A stretch of DNA of 64,000 nucleotides from Sabethes cyaneus (lineage: Eukaryota; Arthropoda; Insecta; Diptera; Culicidae), in NCBI RefSeq assembly GCF_943734655.1, contig NC_071353.1:80614909-80678908 (forward strand), written 5' to 3'. The notes below the pieces were generated by a model. That model did no database searches. It saw nothing but the letters and a program-made list of their open reading frames with translations, and had not been told where the DNA came from. This document shows, piece after piece, positions 12,026 through 23,243 of the stretch; position 1 is the stretch's first letter; each line of letters starts with the position of its first letter. Both the position numbers and the translations under genes were made by a program.

Positions 12026-13638
12026 CACTCCCCCCACAATTATGGATCACCCACAATTACGGATCACTTTTGTATTTCAAGTTAAATAACTCAGTTAAAC
12101 AAACTGTTTGAAGGAATAAGGCATTTTTGCAATAAAATATACCCTATTAACTAGCTTTTAACACAGAAAACATCCTTTAAATCCCGACATTGATGCTTTT
12201 TCAATGCGCGTAAAAAAGTTGTTATCGTGAATCTATCAAAATGTCTGTCGTTTTTTAAATCAGCATAAGCAGTACGTTCCTCATTCATAAGGTTGCTATA
12301 TGGCATAATCACCAATTTTCGAGCAAAAAATGACTCGTACATAAAGATCAAGCTAAGTTCTTTACGATTCAGCGAAATATTGGTGGTTGCCAATGATTTT
12401 CCTGTAAAAATAAGTAATTTTCAAAGTGATCCATAATAGTGACCAAAACAAGGTAATTTTTCACAATTATGGATCACTTTGATTCCAATGTAATTTTCAT
12501 AAATTCAAACAGTTTAGCACCTATTACAAACATTTTTAAAGCAGAATCGAAAGTTCAAGCACAGTGCTGAGTTTTTGGAAAATGCTGTTTCTGAATTACG
12601 CAGGACAGGAAGCTACGTAAGGCAGTAAAACGCTATGATGGTACATATGCAACGGTTCATCGCGAAAGATAAGCTAATGTTAGCTCTCATGCAACAATCT
12701 AAAACGTTAATTTTTTCTTTAACTTTTTTAAGAGTTTGAATTTACTGGTCAAAAATTTCCTTCTATGTTTATATTTCATTTTTTCGGTTTATTGTCGCCT
12801 TTCCACTGTTTCACACATCGCATCATAGCAGCGATGAAATTAAACTCTTGCATCGATTAACTTTTCCGAGATCCACTGTACCTACACACTTAAAAAAAGT
12901 GCCGAAGTCAGCAAAATTTTGCCGAGATTTGGACAGCCGAGCGTTCGGTAAAATTTTGTATGATGCCAAACGTTAGTAAAGATCCGTAAACGTCGATTTG
13001 CAAAACTGAAATTTTTACCGAAAGCTCGGCTGTCCAAATCTCGGCAAATTTTGCTGAGTTTTTTAAGTGTGTACATCGTTAATAACAATTCGGAAAAAAG
13101 AAAACTTCATCCTGTACTAGTCTTTTCGGAGCCAACGCAGCTGGTGAGCCTAAGACTTTTTTTCCAGGACAAAAAAATCAGTCGTGAAATCGCGAAAAGC
13201 ATTCCCAACGGCTGATCGGTAGGTGTCTTCGAAGAAGGACGGCAGGCATCTAAAGACAGACCAAAAGCCACACAAGGTCTCTCATACGATTTGAAACATG
13301 TTATTTTTATGTTATTACATGATTTGAATAAAGTTCATTGAGAGAATTCGCTGCAAAAAGTGTATTTTTATTTTGATCCATAATATGGCGAAAATTGTTT
13401 CATAATTGTGACCGCTTCCAAAAGTGATCCATAATTGTGTATTTGATCAGTCATAATATAAGCTTAATTTCCGTGGAAAACTTGCACTAAATGGGTTTAA
13501 TAACTGAATCAACTGAAAGATTACATATTTCTGTAACTAAAAACATTTATAAACTGCTTTTAAATAATAGTTTGCGCTACAATTGATTGTTTTAAAATCA
13601 TACTTCTGCTTAAATGGTCCATAATTGTGGGGGAACTG
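12026..13638. mobile_element. pogo-like non-autonomous element, 1613 bp, inserted in RT gene
   Basis: Ends are inverted repeats: CACTCCCCCCACAATTATGG on the left and, reading inward from the right, CAGTTCCCCCACAATTATGG. TA lies at 12024-12025 and again at 13639-13640, the target duplication expected for Tc1/mariner-pogo elements. The motif CACAATTATGGATCA is iterated near both ends and internally (about 12050, 12430, 12465, 13375, 13430). No transposase reading frame is present. Removing the element with one TA restores the reading frame of the retrotransposon, so the boundaries are well supported. A smaller MITE sits inside it at 12885-13071. Confidence 0.9.
12885..13071. mobile_element. palindromic TA-flanked MITE (family P187), copy 1
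   Basis: Ends CACACTTAAAAAAAG and CTTTTTTAAGTGTG-type inverse, with TA at 12883-12884 and 13072-13073. The two halves fold on each other through GCCGAGATTTGGACAGCCGA and its inverted copy, with a spacer containing AAAGATCCGTAAACGTCG. A second copy is at 32793-32980. No coding capacity. Confidence 0.88.
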
Positions 13639-13640
13639 TA

Positions 13641-14711
13641 TTCGACGACTTTAGTGCGGTATCAGGATCTAAACTAAATCTTACAAAAACCATAGCAATC
13701 GACATTGGTGACATGGCTCGAATAAATAGAAGAACTCTGCCCTTAAATGACTGGCTGAATATAGATAAAACAGTTAAAATCCAGTGTTTCAAAATTACCA
13801 GAGAGCAATGGTCAGTGAAAATTGGAGGAAAATAATCCTAGGAATGACACGTCTGCTAAATCTATACCGCGGTCGAAATTTGAGCATTCGCCAGAAAGTG
13901 ATTATCTGTAACACTTTTAAAATCTAAAATCTGGTTTGTTAGTTCGGTGTTAAACATTACAAATGAGAATATAGCGAAAATAACCTCATTATTGCGTTTA
14001 TTCATATGGGGCAGTTACCACCCACGTATTGGTGTGGCACAACTAGCTCTACCGGTGAACCGTGGCGGGCTAAATTTACATATTCCGGCGATAAAGTGTA
14101 AGGCTTTATTGATCAATCGGCAATTGTCAACAGCTCATGTTACACCGTTTGCCGCTTCTTTCCTAAGTGATCCTGCAAATACGGAACGCCTTCGTATTGT
14201 CCGTATTGTACGCAATGTACTGCAGAATGCATCATCGAGAGCTATATGTGAACACTTTATACAAAACTTGCCTGATCCCTCACGTGTTGAAGACCAAAGC
14301 ATAAACTGGAAGCAAATCTGGAAAAACATTTCCAATAAGTGTTTGACAAGTGAAGAAAGGAGCCTCTACTACTTGGTAGTGCACAGTAAAATTCCGTGTC
14401 GCGAAATCATGCACACAATTGGACGCGCGGATTCGCCGTTATGCATAAATTGCAACGCTGGAACAAACGAATCCATCGTTCACAAATTAGTTACATGCAA
14501 TGCAATTAGGTCGATCTGGAGACGTAGTTTGGAGCTGATTAGGATAAGGGCAGGAATCACTGGATTAAATTTAGATGCATTAGTCTATCCAGATTTATCC
14601 ACAATTAGAAAAGGTTACCGTTTTTCCATAATGAAACTGTTTATTAATTATGTAAAATTTATATTGGAAACGCCTATTGAAAATATTTCAAACTCTACTC
14701 TTGAATCATAA
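13641..14711 (+). pseudogene. ORF2 of L1/Tx1-like copy B, 3' part
   Basis: This is the continuation of the RT gene after the pogo-like insertion. The thumb and C-terminal regions are recognised by alignment to copy A: VSGSKLN (copy A has VSGAKLN) with a TKT or RKT following, IAIDIG, the RGGLNLHIPAIKCKALLINR block, then IGRAD followed by CINCN...HKLVTC, a probable CCHC-type zinc motif. Two frame changes lie between 13800 and 13950. The last stop is at about 14711, followed by a short AT-rich 3' region ending in an A-run near 14781. Confidence 0.82.
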
Positions 14712-14781
14712 ATCATGTATTTTGTAAAAATTAGTTGTATTTTGGCCTAGAATTGAAAATAATAAAAATTTTATAAAAAAA

Positions 14782-14990
14782 AGCCTGCCCACTAAGTTAG
14801 CTCCGGGGTACGCTGCCGGCCCAACAAGCCAGACGTCGTATGTTCGAGTCTCGACTGAGTGGTGCCGCTACAGAGCTAATAGGGTGTTTGCAGAGTGCAC
14901 ATGTATTGGAGAGCTGTTGGGCAGGCAAAAGTGACAGCTCCATACAAACTGTACGGGCCGGAAAGGGCGAGTTTTTTTTAAATAATTTAA
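14782..14990 (+). mobile_element. tRNA-derived SINE, family 1, copy 1
   Basis: Starts directly after the A-rich end of copy B. An A-box-like AGTTAGCTCCGG and a B-box-like GTTCGAGTCTC (14842-14852) are spaced as in tRNA promoters, so polymerase III transcription is expected. The sequence cannot fold as a functional tRNA and continues into a non-tRNA body with a T-run near 14977. A relative lies at 62205, sharing GTTAGCT.CG.GGTACG and ACAAG.CAG.CGTCGTATG. Confidence 0.75.
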
Positions 14991-15271
14991 TTTCTTTATT
15001 TAAAACAGAAATTACTATTTGCGTTACATGTATAGCAAGGTAATATAGCTGTTTACTAAATAACAAATCTATTTTCAACAAACAAGCTAAAACGCGGGAA
15101 AGATGATTAAAAATGTAACTATTAAGTATGTTAGCGGGATAAAACTTAACAAATATCGATCACCAGCAATTGCTTTCGGCCAAGAAAACAATAAATTATA
15201 GTAAAATCAATGCTACATTCAGATATTTCGAACTTGGCCTATGCGGCATGCTGCATCCAAAGGCCGTATTT

Positions 15272-16064
15272 TTGGATTTATGTTTATTTGTTTAATTATT
15301 GTACATCTGACATAAAAGTCCTAATGAAGCGACTAAAATGAATTACTACTAGCTAATCTATTTTTAAACATATAAATGGGTTCGCCAAATTCGAAGAGAT
15401 GTTCAACATTATTAAAAATTCTCACACAAAACGCTGTTGGTTCAAAATAACCGAAGTTCGTCCGGTGAAACTGGTTTACTAGCATCGAGGATGGTCGCAG
15501 CACACGTTGTGAAGCACGGAAGTTCATCATAGATAGCAGTTTTGGGGAGTCTATTTCACCGTTAAGCACTTTCGCCACGAGTAAGGCCTGTTGTAATTTG
15601 TGACGTCGTTCAAGTGTGTCCAAACCAATTAAACGGCAACGATTCGGGTAAGAGGGCAGGTTGGCAGGATCTCGCCAGGGTAAATCCCTCAAAACTAAAC
15701 GAACGAATCTTCTCTGCACACGCTCAATCCGCAAGTTCCAATCGAGCTGGTGCGGGGCCCAAACCGCACATACATTTTCCAGTATCGGACGTACAAGAGA
15801 GCAGTACAAGGCTTTCAGACAATGAGGATCCTTGAAGTCCCGTCCTATTCTAGCGATGAACTCTAGTTGTCTACTCGCTTTAGACACGATCGCCGTGCGG
15901 TGCCTGTCGAATGTCAGCTTTCTGTCAAGAATAACGCCAAGGTCATTAACGTGATCCACTCTCTTGAGCGCTTGCCCATTAATCGCATACTCGAAGAGAA
16001 TCGGCGTTTGAGTTCGGTAAAAAGTAATTACTTCACATTTAGCAGTGCTTATAAGCATGGAATT
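15272..16064 (-). pseudogene. jockey/I-like reverse transcriptase, C-terminal part
   Basis: Coding runs from 16064 down to 15333. It starts in the RT thumb (NSMLIST, AKCEVITFYRT), continues through LGVILDRKLTF and the C-terminal helical region with LKALYCSLVRPILE, VWAPHQ, QRRFVR and LPWRDP, and ends NSF-stop. An AT-rich 3' region follows to about 15272. The RT palm is absent here, but it is present in the same orientation at 21540-23167. That fragment stops at WCYR, exactly the residue preceding the start of this one. The first ATG at 16058 is therefore internal to a longer protein, not a real start. Confidence 0.8.
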
Positions 16065-16065
16065 C

Positions 16066-16904
16066 AGTTATTCGTGTTCAATTTCATCATTCGAAAGATG
16101 AGACACGTCGAGTTTTTTATACATCTCCTGTAAATCCATAATGAAATGAAATTGGCAATAAAGTTTACTCTACTAAACAACGATTGTTTTAATTAATAAG
16201 CGAAATCAAGACCCATAAAATATATCACAATCAATATCAATCTTTTCGCCAGATCCCGAATCGCGATATTTGCTTAATGAATCATCGACCGAGAAGAAAG
16301 ATTTCGAGAGTGTTCGCGCACTAGAAAGTTACCGTAATTTATCTGAATACTATTGTCGAAGAAGCTGGTATCGTATTACCCCTTGAAAACTTTGCATACA
16401 TAAAACCGTTTTGTGCGAAATGCCGGTATCCCTACTATAACTCCTAACTTCACCTATGCTTTACGATGAACATGTGCCTCTGATCGGAAGTGTCTGTTAG
16501 TTGGGCGCCAATTATTACTCGGAGACCGGACGGGTCTCCCGCTACTACCCCAAGTCCCTGGTCGAACCACTGGGGATTTCCGGGGTGGATACTCACGTTC
16601 TCTTTTCTCTTGGCTAACTCGATCTAGAGGGAGAGATTCTCCTTCTTGAGGTCGGCTTTATGACACCGATCAGGGACACACGGCGGCTTAGAAAGAACTC
16701 TCAATTTAGATGATGATTTTTATTTAACCTAACTTACAATTTGTGTGTGTAGTGAGTGTGTCGGGGCCGGCCGGCTGCTGCTGCTGCTAGATCTGCGAAG
16801 GGGGAAACGACTCGATCCACGAGTGACTGCTGTCGAAGCTGTCTGCTGCTTTCGGGGGAGGCTGCTGCTTTCGGGGGATGCCGACTGCCTTCGGCGTTGG
16901 CTGC
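16066..16904. other. unassigned insert DNA, possibly part of an LTR element
   Basis: No supported gene. From about 16494 the sequence TGTTAGTTGGGCGCCAATTA is followed by a G/C-richer stretch with GGAGACCGGACGGGTCTCC (self-complementary) and, at 16720-16745, AT-rich sequence. TGGCGCCCAAC on the minus strand has the form of an LTR-retrotransposon primer-binding site, but no second LTR or polymerase was found. CTGCTGCTTTCGGGGG repeats precede the CR1-like element. Confidence 0.3.
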
Positions 16905-16919
16905 TTCTATCGGCTTTAA

Positions 16920-17438
16920 TTGGATTGGGTGGATTCGGTTCATCATCGTCTGGACTCGACATCGGAAACGGTCAGCCGCCTCGAACACAGAACCGAATTA
17001 ATTGCTGTTGGTATTCCGTACATCACTAACGAAAATCTCAACAATCATGTTCTGAATATGGCCAGAGCAATTGGATTTGATAACAGCAAAACTACACACA
17101 TCGTTTCGAAGCGATTGCGGTCCGGCGTTCTATCAGATGGACAACATTGTTTTATTCTCCTGCAGTTTTCCATGGCCTGTTTAAGAGACGAATTTTATGC
17201 GAAGTATTTATCAAAGAGAGACTTATGTCTAAAGCATTTTGGTATCAACTCTGATCATCGTGTGTACGTAAATGAGAATCTTACTGTTAGTGCCCGGGCA
17301 ATCAAACGTGCCGCATTGAAAATGCGTAAGGAAAATAAGTTGATAGCAGTCACAACAAAGCTAGGTGTTGTACATGTTAAGAAATCTGATGGCCGTTCCA
17401 TTGCTATTACATCCATGGACATGTTAGCGCAGCTCTGA
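16920..17438 (+). pseudogene. ORF1 C-terminal part of CR1-like copy D
   Basis: An open stretch of about 172 codons beginning after TAA 16917-16919 with no ATG (TTG first), so it is a 5'-truncated frame, not a complete gene. It starts with a heptad-like segment (VHHRLDSTSETVSRLEHR), then a globular part with FILLQF and a basic C-terminus with VNENLTVSARAIKRAALKM. The same C-terminal block is found on the minus strand at 31526-31716 (INENLTESARHLKGAAVKLM), confirming it as the ORF1 of this family. No zinc finger is visible. It would bind element RNA. Confidence 0.7.
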
Positions 17439-17581
17439 AATCAAGTTGCTAGTATATATTATTTTCTGTACACTATTATTTGCTAAAGTAAATTAGAAGA
17501 AATGAAAGATTTGAAGTTCTATGAAAGATTTGTATGTAATATTTATATTCGTAATTACGTTATGCAGCCTATCTCTATGCA

Positions 17582-20432
17582 TTGCTTCCCGTACAAACGA
17601 TGATTGATCCAGTTAATGCCACACTACCTCAACATATCATACCGAAAGTAGTGATGAACTCAGCTTTACTGATGAACAAATTCAATGTTTGTCATGCCAA
17701 CGTTCAAAGTTTGTGTGCCCGCCGTTTTAGTAAATTTGAAGAAGTGAAGTCAATGCTGATGGGGTCAAAGGTTTCCGTTGCCTGTTTTACAGAATCGTGG
17801 CTCAGTGAATCGATCCCTGCAAATGCTGTTTTTATATCTGGTTTTGAAACTGTAAGAAATGACCGTGCGTACAGAAGAGGGGGTGGAATCATACTGTACA
17901 TTCGTAATGGTTTGCGGTATAGTATCGTACATGCCTCTAATGCGACAGATATGGAACGAACTGAATGCCTTGCTGTGGAGATTGTAATACCTGGAGCAAC
18001 AGTTTTATTGATTGCGATATACAATCCACCCGGAACCGACCCTGCGCCATACATTCAAAATACCCTTGCAGATCTCATGTCTTCTTATGAGCATATAATA
18101 GTTACTGGCGACCTAAATGTTGATTGGTTGCGAGCTGGTGCGAGTCGTAATACATTAGAAAATGTGTTTCGGTCGTTCGGTCTAGGGGTTATAAATACTG
18201 AGCCAACGCATTTTCGGGACGACGGCTACTCTCAAATCGATCTATTCGTCACGAATCATCCCGATAAAGTGGCTGTTTTCAATCAAGTCCCTGTATCATG
18301 TCTCTCCAAGCACGACATGATATTCGGTTCTTACGATTTAGATATTCTTCATGATGTTTCTCTGAGCACGTACCGAGATTACACGAATTTTGACGCAACA
18401 ATACTTCGGACAACGATTGAAGACATACCGTGGCAGCAGTTCTATGATCTGGATACTACTGATGATCTCACCGAGTTTTTCACAGCTAACATAGTTTCGG
18501 CTCATGACTCGTGCATTCCCCTTCGGCAGGTTAAGCAACGTAGAATACATAACATCTGGTTCAACGACGAGATACGGATGGCGATTATTGAAAGAGAATT
18601 GGCGTACAAAGATTGGAAAAAGTCTTCTGCCGAATTAAAAGATTCGAAGAAACAGGTATTCCATATACTACGTAACAAAGTAACGCTACTTATCCGGAAA
18701 AGTAAACAGGAAAGTCTAAACAAATTAATTACATCTTGTGGTTCGTCTAGCGCACTATGGAAAAAGCTCAAATCTCTTGGTATAGGAAAGCAGAAGCAAC
18801 AGGACCATTGTCACTTTGATCCCGACGAAATTAATTCTGCCTTTGCTGAGCATTTTACGACAGATGAGACCTACTATGAAACTGATAACTCTGAATCCGA
18901 ACAACAGTTTGCTTTTCGTAGTGCGCAAACCTTTGAGGTAGTCAATGCAATCTTTGATGTGAAGTCAAATGCAGTTGGCAATGATGGCTTATCAATCAAA
19001 TTTTTAAAAATGATCACTCCTCTCGTCATTGAACAAATTACTTTTTTGTTCAACAAAATACTTACATCGTCGGTTTTTCCATCGCTCTGGAAAGATGCCA
19101 GAATAATACCTCTACAGAAGAAGAAGAATCTCAAGTGTATCGATAATCTTCGACCCATTAGTCTGCTGAGTGGACTGTCGAAAGCTTTCGAAAAGCTTTT
19201 GAAGGGACAAATATGTGGTCATTTGAAACACTGGAATTTATTAACGGACCGTCAAGCAGGTTTTAGAGAAGGCCAGGGAGTTAACACGGCCCTTTTGAGG
19301 GTATATGATGATATTGCTGCTGTAGTCGACAAGAAGCAGAATGCGATTCTACTGTTGCTCGATTTCTCCAAAGCTTTCGACACTATCACATCGGTATTTG
19401 TGTTACAAATTGGCGTCTCGTTTTCAATTTCGGAATTCTGCTGTTAAGCTCATCGAATCCTATCTTATGGGAAGAACCCAGGCAGTGTATTGCGGGAACT
19501 CTAATTCGTGTAAGCTGGCCGTGTCGTCGGGTGTACCACAGGGATCTGTTCTTGGTCCACTGCTCTTCTCTATTTACATTAACGATCTACCTAATGTACT
19601 TAGACATACCAGTGTGCAAATGTTTGCAGATGATGTTCAGTTGACATGCATCAGATCCGATGTAGCTGTACAAGAATTGATTCAACTTGCCAATCAGGAC
19701 CTACTGCACTTAGCAAATTGGGCGAGGAAAAATTCTTTAAAATTAAATCCTGCAAAAACTAAAGCAATGTTATTCGGACCAAGGCAAACACCTGTATCAA
19801 CACTACCAGGAATGTCTCTTGAAGGTCACCGTGTCGAGCTAAGCAGTGAAGCCAACAACCTTGGACTTTGTTTTCAAGATAATCTTGAGTGGGATAGAGC
19901 AGTCTCTATAAAATGCGGTAAAATCTACTCCTGTCTTCGTACTTTAAGGACGACGTCCTCGTGTTTACCAGAACATACTAAGCTGCAACTCTTCAAGTCC
20001 TTAATTTTACCACATTTTATTTTTTGTGATATTGTACTCTTAAACATGAGTGCTGCTATGCCTTCGAAATTGGAAGTGGCCCTAAACGACTGCACCAGAT
20101 ACGTGTACAACATTAATCGCCGAACGTCGGTACGTCATTTGCAGAAACAGCTTTTGGGGTGTCCTTTCCGATGTTTCTATGCTTTGAGAGTATGCTTGTT
20201 TCTGCACAAAATCATAAATCGTCGTGCCCCGAATTATCTTTTTGACAAGCTAACTTTATCACGAAGCCGAAGGACCAACAACCTGGTGATTCCGTCTCAT
20301 TCTACAGCGAAATACGGAGGAACTTTCTTTGTGAGATGTGTGGCGTATTGGAACATGTTACCTCCAGAATTGAAGCTGTTGAGCTCGGAAGTAATGTTTA
20401 AGAGAGGCTGCTTGATATTTTTCAACCAATAA
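17582..20432 (+). pseudogene. ORF2 (APE endonuclease + RT) of CR1-like copy D, one frameshift
   Basis: Endonuclease: CHANVQSL, CFTESWLS with the catalytic Glu, VTGDLNVDW, and SKHDMIF in place of SDH. RT: NAVGNDGLSIKFLK, LRPISLLSGLSKAFEKLL, LLDFSKAFDT, SSGVPQGSVLGPLLF, FADDVQL (nt 19624-19644). The long frame runs 17582-19447; the continuation 19341-20432 is shifted by one base. The break lies close to 19385, just after the AFDT motif that contains the first catalytic Asp. Apart from this single frameshift the gene looks intact, about 950 residues. An ATG at 17585 region (LPVQTM) is the likely start. Confidence 0.85.
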
Positions 20433-20567
20433 TTATTTTAGTATAGTTCAGTTAGTCATTGTGTTGTTAGTTATTATTATATTTCGTGATCTTATCGTGA
20501 ATGGCCATAAAAAGACTTTGTCTTATGTCATGTATTTGTGTAGAATAAATAAATAAATAAATAAATA

Positions 20568-21540
20568 ATTGCCTCAAGCGGGGAATTCACCACGGCGGGT
20601 TCGGGATGCTACAGGCAGCTTCGGCTGCTGCTTGAGGGGAAAGTTACCACTCTCCGGATGGGTAGCTGTCCGATATGCTACCGCTGGCATGCGCGTCGCC
20701 CTCAACAGGCGAAAAATCTCTCGTTCGCGCTTTTGTCCACAAAAGGAGTCAGTTTTCCTTGGCAGGTTCCCGGTTCTTTAAGCGGCCTGTATACCACTTG
20801 GCTACCCAAGTGTACCACTTTGGGGTAAACTTCATGGGTCTACGGGAGAAGGGATTGGCGTATCTTAGCATGCGGTTTGGACTTTGGCTCGGTCACTGGT
20901 TCGAACTTAGATTTACCTGATTTCGATGAACTATTCTCTCAGCTTGATCAATTTAACAGGAAATTTTTACTTTTTACCGCGACTACTTGTAAGAAATACT
21001 TTATCAGGTATTATAAACAGGTTACCTGCACGTGTAATAATTATACCGTGTTCGATAGTTGGATAAATAAACTTTTGTCTTTGCTGGTTGCAATCGAAAT
21101 GACCGAGCCCATCTTCTTTTACGATCCACAACCCTCTTTTAATGCCAATTTCCCTTTTCCCCCTTTTCATACCCCATTCCTACTCCAGTTATCCCCATTT
21201 TCCGGCAGATCTTGTGAGTGTTACATGTTGTGTTAATCTTGTGTATTCGTGTGTGACGTACAATTCTTATTTAAACTAACCGTTAGCCGCTTATCATTTC
21301 ACTTAGCTATTTTCTTGTTTTTCCTAACTTAATTCTATCTCCTATCCTAGTAGTCGTAATAAACAATCTAACAATATTCGATTTCAAATTAGAATTCACC
21401 AAATTATAGCATATTAACTATTTAACCAAAAGTTTTACATATTATAGCGTGGATCTCATTTCGATCACCACGAACTCTAGTATGATTGTTACTCTCTTAC
21501 TCCAGCTTTGCGCGCTCTTAGGGAGTTCTATGGGGCAAAG
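20568..21540. other. unassigned insert DNA 3' of the CR1-like element
   Basis: Begins GC-rich (GGCAGCTTCGGCTGCTGCTTGAGG) with similarity of style to the CTGCTGCTTTCGGGGG stretch on the other side of the CR1-like element. This suggests that element was inserted into it. From about 20930 it is AT-rich. No coding motif was recognised in its short open frames. It ends where the jockey/I-like RT fragment begins. Confidence 0.4.
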
Positions 21541-23167
21541 TTTTCGAACGGTAACACCACGTCGTAAATTTATCTATTAAAAGTTGCAGACGATAACAAT
21601 CTTCTAAGCTACGAATCGTCAAGTAGATTTTGAAGTCCTCGGCGTAAACAAGTCGACATCCATTGTCTATTGCATGAGCTGCGTCATTGAAAAATATATT
21701 AAAAAGAAGAGTGCCAAGAATACTACCCTGCGGTATACCAGATTCGTTTGTGAATGCAGATGATAAATCCGATCCAAGCTTGACTTGTAAAACTCTATTA
21801 CACAGGAATGATTTCAACCACGTGACAAACTGCTGAGTAGCACCCAAGCGCAAAATTTTGGTTAGCAGTGTAAGGTGATCAATACGGTCAAACGCTGCTT
21901 TCAAATCTGTGTATATTACGTCAACTTGTGCTTTACGTTCGGTTTCCAATATACAGTTCGACACGAAATCCAAAAGGTTTGTAGTCACGGAATGACCAGG
22001 TACAAATCCATGCTGATCGGTATCTATGTAGTTCTTAGTGGTACTCATTCTAACTGTGCTAACAACTAATTCAAATAATTTGGAAGCAGCCGATAAGTTA
22101 GTTATGCCACGGTAATTCTTTACATTCCGACGGTCACCACTCTTGAAGATCGGGAACATATATGAATATTTCCAGATATTCGGGAATTTGCCCTGCATGA
22201 ACGATTTGTTGAAAATGCAGCAGAGGAGCAGCTAGAGTTTCAATGCAACGACACAAAATAACAGCCGGAATCCCATCCGGGCCAACCGAATACGATCATT
22301 TCAATTTTTTTGCAGCAGTAGTAATCATTTGTGGTGTAATTTCAAAAATATCAAGATCAATAACGTCAGCAGGAACGTTCCTGCGCAAATCTGTTTGGAG
22401 TCTCAAAACATATGATTTGTAAAGACTGGAATTGAACCTACGGTATTCATCGCTAGAACGCTTAAAATCATTTTTTGTCGCTGCAGATTTCCTATGACGA
22501 AACTTGCGCAAGCATGCGTTTCGCTTCCGTTTCAGTACTCTCAAAAGACGGTTACTCTACGCAGGGGAGTGCAGCTGTCTAACAACTGGCACATTGTCAC
22601 TAAGCCAGGAACGAATAATTTCACAAAAACGTTCGGCCATCCAGTCAACATTGTCGCTGTGAAGTAAATCAAACCAGTCTATACTAGTGATATATGCAGA
22701 AAAGGCAACCAAAAAGATCCGGTAATTCAACTCACGCATCACAGAAATAGCATAAGAACGAGCAGCATCATGGTGTTTAGCAGACGGAAGCGAAATAGTC
22801 AGCGGGGGATAGTGTAAGTCCACCGGTAGCAACGGAGCAACATACCTATCGACTGTGACATCACACTCGGAAGAGTGAAGTATTAAATCCAACATACGGC
22901 CAAGATGATTACGGTGTAAATTAGCCTGGTTCAAATTCAGGAAATCCATGCCGTCGATGAGTGCGGCGCTCGCAGTGGAGAGTGTCGTGGAAATATTATG
23001 CCTAATAGCACCATCGCTGTAGTCCCAAACAATACGGGGTTGGTTGTAATCACCGCAAACTAATGTAGTACAACGATCATCGCAGCACTCACAAAATTCG
23101 CGGACAGAAGCGACGTGTGCATCAATGATTGCTTCATCATTACTCTTGTCCGGGGAAATATATATAG
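21541..23167 (-). pseudogene. jockey/I-like non-LTR retrotransposon, endonuclease C-terminal half and RT
   Basis: Reads from 23167 downward. The endonuclease part has YISPDKS, VCGDYNQP (GDxN), LDLIL and YPPLT in place of SDH. In-frame TAG at 22557-22559 is followed by a linker (RVLKRKRNACLRKF). There is a likely internal deletion after LRRN (about 22380), then a frameshift near 22296-22200. RT motifs follow: NYRGITNLSAASKLFE, TDLKAAFDRIDH, ESGIPQGSILG and YAEDFKIY. The last replaces the usual Y/FADD with YAED, so the first catalytic Asp of the pair is lost. Similarity stops at FTTWCYR near 21550. The first Met at 23186 lies in adjacent unrelated DNA. Confidence 0.82.
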
Positions 23168-23243
23168 CACGGATACCAAACCCCACTCCCTGAGTTGTCT
23201 TCTCAGGTGTCTGAAAGCAGATTTCTCTACTCGTTAAAAAAAC
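23168..23243 (+). mobile_element. 3'-end fragment of the (CA)n-associated R1-clade family
   Basis: About 60 bp starting GATACCAAACCCCACTCCCT and ending ...TTTCTCTACTCG plus an A-run closely match the 3' end of the R1-clade element at 44905-44980. The A-run is followed by a degenerate CA stretch (AAACACATTACTC) and then the CA-family tail (GTCGAACTATATCGATTGGTA). It is a severely 5'-truncated insertion of the same retrotransposon family at the same kind of site. Confidence 0.75.

Larger units (their letters stand above)
8880..14781 (+). mobile_element. L1/Tx1-like non-LTR retrotransposon, copy B (nearly full length)
   Basis: Contains ORF1, APE endonuclease, RT and C-terminal zinc motif in order, with an A-rich 3' end. 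It is interrupted by the TA-flanked element at 12026-13638. The 5' boundary is not defined; the first recognised coding base is 8887. Excluding the insertion, the element is about 4.3 kb. Confidence 0.75.
16905..20567 (+). mobile_element. CR1-like non-LTR retrotransposon, copy D
   Basis: ORF1 remnant, APE endonuclease and RT in order, ending in (AAATA/TAAA)n at 20545-20567 immediately after the 3' untranslated region. It lacks poly(A), as in CR1-group elements with short 3' tandem repeats. It is related to the minus-strand copy at 28.05-32.2 kb. The 5' end is truncated inside ORF1; the exact junction is around 16905-16920. Confidence 0.8.

Noticed and set aside
12032..13638. An intron in the retrotransposon ORF2
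   Set aside because: No GT...AG ends; TA duplication and inverted termini show a DNA transposon instead.
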